From Polyangiaceae bacterium (GTDB lineage Bacteria; Myxococcota_A; Polyangia; Polyangiales; Polyangiaceae), in NCBI GenBank assembly GCA_022447485.1, contig JAKVCH010000138.1, positions 1-7,543 on the forward strand: DNA of 7,543 bases. Reading direction: 5' to 3'. The notes beneath the pieces were generated by a model. It was not told the DNA's origin. It did no database searches and saw only the letters and a list, made by a program, of their open reading frames with translations. Of this stretch, positions 5,325-7,543 are shown one piece after another (position 1 is the stretch's first letter; every line of letters begins with the position of its first letter). Both the position numbers and the translations under genes were made by a program.

Positions 5325-5333
5325 TGTGGATAA
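5325..5333 (-). promoter_or_regulatory. Single exact DnaA-box 9-mer
   Basis: The minus strand reads TTATCCACA, the strong DnaA-box sequence, ten bases upstream of the amidotransferase ATG. Only one copy is visible, without clustered boxes or an AT-rich unwinding region, so it is not an origin. A regulatory DnaA site or chance are the options. Confidence 0.3.
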
Positions 5334-5342
5334 GCTATTTAA

Positions 5343-6092
5343 ATGAGCCTTCCAATCTCGATTTGGACTACCGGGGCGCCGGTTCCCGAAGCTGCCAGAA
5401 AAAGAGGACTTTTCTTCGAAATGATCTCGGCCGGGCTGAGTGCTGGTTGGTCAGGTGAGATGGTTGATTTGAACTGTGAGGACCCCGACGTCTTTTTTCC
5501 TGCGCCTGGAGAAGTGAGCGGACTGGTCATTTCTGGTTCACCTGCACGCATCGGAGATCAGGAGCCCTGGATGCAGCGCACCCAGGCTGAGCTACGGCGC
5601 TTTGCTGATGCTGGCGTTCCTATTCTCGGAATCTGCTTTGGTCATCAGTTGTTGGGGCGCGCGCTTGGAGGCCGCACCGGACCCAACCCCCAGGGCCGTG
5701 AAATAGGAACACCGCTCTACGAACCCATTGCTGAAGACGCCTATTTTGACCAGGCCATCGCCTCACTCGAGGGTCCGGCATCACTACATGTAGTCATGAC
5801 TCACCTAGATAGTGTGCTGGAGGCTCCTGCTGGGGCTGTTACTTTGGGTCGTACTCAGCTCGAAAAGAATGCGGCCCTACGCTTTCGAGATCGGGTTTGG
5901 GGGGTTCAATTTCATCCAGAAATGGATGCCGAACTGATTGGCTGCTACCTCCGGGCTCGGCGAAATGACATCGAAGCGGAAGGGTTGAATGTCGATGAAT
6001 TATTGGCAGATCGTCGTGAAGCGCCTTTCGGCGCAGCCTTACTTCGTGAATTCGGGCAGATTTGCGAGCAGTCGCAGGTCGCTAAGTCGTGA
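5343..6092 (+). CDS. Class I glutamine amidotransferase, GMP-synthase-like
   Basis: A 249-residue stand-alone glutaminase domain of the GATase1 family (GMP-synthase-type subgroup). The oxyanion-region loop LVISGSPARIGD is at 61-72. The nucleophile elbow is GICFGHQLLGRALGG (96-110) with Cys98. PNPQGREIG (114-122) is typical of the subgroup, MTHLDSV (152-158) is the substrate loop, and the His-Glu pair is His191 and Glu193 in VQFHPEMD. The catalytic triad is complete. There is no ATP-pyrophosphatase or synthetase domain, so it is not GuaA itself. Known: such proteins hydrolyse glutamine or related gamma-glutamyl compounds for an unknown acceptor; many are annotated only as GMP-synthase-related. 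The N-terminus MSLPISIWTTG fits the first beta strand, supporting this start, although no clear Shine-Dalgarno precedes it. ychF follows after 34 bases on the same strand, so the two may be co-transcribed. The true substrate is unknown. Confidence 0.9.
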   Translation: MSLPISIWTTGAPVPEAARKRGLFFEMISAGLSAGWSGEMVDLNCEDPDVFFPAPGEVSGLVISGSPARIGDQEPWMQRTQAELRRFADAGVPILGICFGHQLLGRALGGRTGPNPQGREIGTPLYEPIAEDAYFDQAIASLEGPASLHVVMTHLDSVLEAPAGAVTLGRTQLEKNAALRFRDRVWGVQFHPEMDAELIGCYLRARRNDIEAEGLNVDELLADRREAPFGAALLREFGQICEQSQVAKS

Positions 6093-6126
6093 CCTAGGCA
6101 TCAGTTTAAGCTAAGGCGCCTGCGCC

Positions 6127-7233
6127 ATGGGTTTTTCATGTGGAGTCGTCGGTCTTCCCAATGTGGGAAAAAGTACAACCTTTAATTCGCTTTCGAGCGC
6201 CAAGGCGGAAGCGCAAAACTTTCCGTTTTGTACGATTGAGCCAAACGTGGGGGTCGTTCCTGTCCCCGATGCGCGTTTGAAGCAATTGGCTGAAATATAT
6301 AAAACGCAATCTGAAGTGCCGACCAGCATTCGCTTCGTCGATATTGCTGGGCTGGTGCGAGGCGCATCAAAAGGTGAAGGCTTAGGCAATCAATTCTTAT
6401 CTCATATTCGCGAAGTCGATGCGATTGCCCATGTCGTTCGCTGTTTCGAAGATGAGAACATCACCCATGTCGACGGGAAAATTGATCCCGTCTCGGATGT
6501 CGAGACAATTCATACTGAATTGGTTTTGAAAGACCTCGATACCGTGCAAAAGCGTCATGAAAAGGCTCAGCGCCAGAGCAAAGGAGGCGATGCGAAAGAG
6601 AAGCTTGCCGTCACGCTTTTTGCGGAAATGATTGAGCATTTAGATGGGGGAAAACCAGTAAGAAGCTTCGATTTAAACCAAGACGAAAAGAAGGCAGAGC
6701 TGGTTGATGAGCTGCAGCTTCTCACCGCCAAGCCAACTTTCTATGTTGCCAACCTTGATGAAGCTTCGATTGGTGAGCCTGAACAGAATGCCCATTACCA
6801 AGCCCTAGTAAAATATGCTCAGGACGAAGGTGCAGATGTTGTGCCTATTTGTGCTGCGTTGGAAGAGCAGATTGCTGAACTGGACCCAGAGGATCGTCCT
6901 GAATTTCTCGAAAGCGCAGGACTGAAAGAGCCCGGTCTTCATCGCGTGATTCGTACTGGCTATGAGCTTTTGGGCCTGATTACTTTCTTAACTGCTGGTG
7001 AGAAAGAATGTCGCGCCTGGACAGTTCGCCGCGGCGCGACCGCGCCCCAAGCAGCAGGTGTGATTCACACAGACTTTGAAAGGGGCTTTATTAAAGCAGA
7101 GGTGATCTGGTGGGAAGACCTTGTGGAGTTGGGCAGTGAGAGCAAATGCAAAGAGGCGGGCAAGCTCGGTATCGAAGGCAAAGAGTATCAAGTGCGCGAT
7201 GGTGATGTGATTCACTTTCGCTTCAATGTTTGA
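6127..7233 (+). CDS. ychF: YchF/OLA1-family redox-sensitive ribosome-binding ATPase
   Basis: A full-length 368-residue YchF, close to the usual ~363. The start MGFSCGVVGLPNVGKST matches the family exactly. The P-loop is 9-17 (GLPNVGKST), switch I lies around NFPFCTIEPN (31-40), and the G3 motif DIAGLV is at 72-77, followed by GASKGEGLGNQFL (79-91). The G4 position is NLDE (209-212) in place of NKxD, the change that gives this family its preference for ATP over GTP. A coiled-coil helical insert occupies about 130-195. The C-terminal TGS domain (about 284-368) contains AGEKECRAWTV, GATAPQAAGVIHTDFERGFIKAEV and the terminal VRDGDVIHFRFNV. Known: it binds ribosomes and affects translation accuracy and the oxidative stress response. 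An AAGG about ten bases before the ATG can serve as ribosome-binding site; a GGCGC/GCGCC inverted repeat (6115-6126) overlaps that area. Transcription ends at the 7244-7289 hairpin. Confidence 0.98.
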   Translation: MGFSCGVVGLPNVGKSTTFNSLSSAKAEAQNFPFCTIEPNVGVVPVPDARLKQLAEIYKTQSEVPTSIRFVDIAGLVRGASKGEGLGNQFLSHIREVDAIAHVVRCFEDENITHVDGKIDPVSDVETIHTELVLKDLDTVQKRHEKAQRQSKGGDAKEKLAVTLFAEMIEHLDGGKPVRSFDLNQDEKKAELVDELQLLTAKPTFYVANLDEASIGEPEQNAHYQALVKYAQDEGADVVPICAALEEQIAELDPEDRPEFLESAGLKEPGLHRVIRTGYELLGLITFLTAGEKECRAWTVRRGATAPQAAGVIHTDFERGFIKAEVIWWEDLVELGSESKCKEAGKLGIEGKEYQVRDGDVIHFRFNV

Positions 7234-7243
7234 GAATTAAGCT

Positions 7244-7289
7244 GAAAGAAAAAGGGCCTGTCGCATTTGCGATGGGCCCTTTTTCTTTC
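7244..7289. terminator. Bidirectional intrinsic terminator between ychF and the convergent gene
   Basis: A perfect 15-bp inverted repeat (7244-7258 with 7275-7289; GAAAGAAAAAGGGCC and its complement) surrounds a loop that itself folds (TCGCA-TT-TGCGA, 7261-7272). The outer arms are A-rich on one side and T-rich on the other, so transcripts from either direction see a G/C stem followed by a U-rich run. It lies 10 bases after the ychF stop and 23 bases after the stop of the minus-strand gene at 7313. Confidence 0.9.
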
Positions 7290-7312
7290 TGATGATTCTG
7301 CTGCTTGTCGTG

Positions 7313-7543
7313 TTAGACGTTGAGTGCTGCAATAAAAAGAGCTGCAGCGATAACGAAGAGCAATAGAATGATGAGAATCATCATTCTATTAGAATGATTC
7401 GTGGCAGGCGGTGAAGCTACAGGTCGACGTGCGGCCTCTTGAGTCATCTGCGGCATTTCAACCTGTGGCGTTTGAACCTGTGGCACCTGCACTTGCGGCG
7501 TTTGAATTCGCGGAGTTTGAATCTCTGGAGTCCGAACAGGTGG
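7313..7543 (-). CDS. C-terminal fragment of a proline-rich pentapeptide-repeat protein with a C-terminal membrane anchor (5' end outside window)
   Basis: Seen: an open frame of 76 codons plus TAA (7313-7315), open at the right edge. It starts with six to seven pentapeptides of the type [VI]-Q-[TV]-P-[QRE] (visible residues 1-35). A short polar linker with Arg39-Arg40 and SPPATNHSNR follows (36-53), then a 21-residue hydrophobic segment (54-74, MMILIILLLFVIAAALFIAAL), and the protein ends Asn-Val. The membrane segment lies at the extreme C-terminus, so if the missing N-terminal part has no other membrane helix this would be a tail-anchored protein with its body in the cytoplasm; Arg residues before the helix fit that orientation. 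I do not recognise the family, and the N-terminal domain that would show its function is missing. It is convergent with ychF and shares its terminator. That it is coding is supported by the regular repeat phase and the clean membrane segment. Confidence 0.75.
   Translation of the reverse strand, partial: PPVRTPEIQTPRIQTPQVQVPQVQTPQVEMPQMTQEAARRPVASPPATNHSNRMMILIILLLFVIAAALFIAALNV
7362..7390. repeat. 13-bp perfect inverted repeat inside coding sequence
   Basis: AATAGAATGATGA (7362-7374) and TCATCATTCTATT (7378-7390) are perfect inverted arms with a 3-base loop. They are followed by a further partial copy, AGAATGAT, at 7391-7398. The repeat lies in the codons for the start of the C-terminal membrane segment of the minus-strand gene. 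Confidence 0.85.
7452..7543 (-). repeat. 15-base tandem repeat encoding Pro-rich pentapeptides
   Basis: Six in-phase 15-base units (7452-7466, 7467-7481, 7482-7496, 7497-7511, 7512-7526, 7527-7541), all beginning GG and most containing TTTGAA on the plus strand, encode the pentads [VI]QTP[QRE] and variants. The array continues past the right edge. Units differ mainly at codon positions that change V/I and Q/R/E, showing old duplication with drift. Confidence 0.8.

Larger units (their letters stand above)
5092..5342. other. Divergent intergenic region between exbB and the amidotransferase gene
   Basis: This is 251 bases and must contain the promoters of both divergent units. Near exbB there is a perfect 15-base palindrome (TGCTGGG-A-CCCAGCA, 5137-5151) and an inverted repeat CCCGAGC/GCTCGGG (5155-5161 with 5185-5191, 23-base spacer). 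The middle (5240-5280) is AT-rich. An exact DnaA-box 9-mer lies at 5325-5333. I could not name a -35/-10 pair with confidence on either strand. Confidence 0.5.

Noticed and set aside
1..7543. CRISPR array, tRNA, rRNA, phage or insertion-sequence content
   Set aside because: No spaced identical direct repeats, cloverleaf structures, transposase or integrase motifs were seen; the only tandem repeats are coding low-complexity tracts.

Overview
The window looks like chromosomal core sequence from a Gram-negative bacterium, most likely a member of the former Deltaproteobacteria (Myxococcota or a neighbouring phylum). This is an inference from four things: a calcium-binding thrombospondin type 3 (TSP3) lipoprotein paired with a DUF4398-type lipoprotein, a TonB with a paired-cysteine C-terminal domain, a LexA whose putative operator shares its core with the Myxococcus-type LexA box, and moderate GC content. 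No taxonomic search was possible.

Layout from left to right. Positions 1-1080 (minus strand) hold two translationally coupled envelope lipoprotein genes: a short DUF4398-like lipoprotein, then an OmpA-type lipoprotein with TSP3 repeats that runs off the left edge. Positions 1081-1561 are non-coding and contain the lexA-side intrinsic terminator and a GC-rich hairpin. Positions 1562-5091 (minus strand) carry, in transcription order, exbB, exbD, tonB, a stand-alone cyclic-nucleotide-binding protein and lexA. lexA has its own good-looking promoter, with a putative LexA operator filling the -35/-10 spacer. Positions 5092-5342 are a divergent intergenic region with palindromes and one exact DnaA-box 9-mer. 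Positions 5343-7233 (plus strand) carry a GMP-synthase-like class I glutamine amidotransferase followed by the translation-associated ATPase ychF. A long hairpin at 7244-7289 serves as a bidirectional terminator between ychF and a convergent minus-strand gene (7313 to the right edge). That last gene encodes a proline-rich pentapeptide-repeat protein with a C-terminal membrane anchor.

Functionally, ExbB, ExbD and TonB form a proton-motive-force-driven inner-membrane motor that energises outer-membrane processes. The OmpA-type and DUF4398 lipoproteins are envelope and peptidoglycan-associated parts. LexA controls the SOS response, and YchF is a housekeeping translation factor. I see no phage, insertion sequence, CRISPR array, tRNA or rRNA. 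I also see no clearly new multi-gene system. The most unusual items are the partial tail-anchored repeat protein with a 13-bp perfect inverted repeat inside its membrane-segment codons, the purely acidic Glu-Pro linker of TonB, the output-less cyclic-nucleotide-binding protein, and the compact, nearly leaderless lexA promoter/operator.
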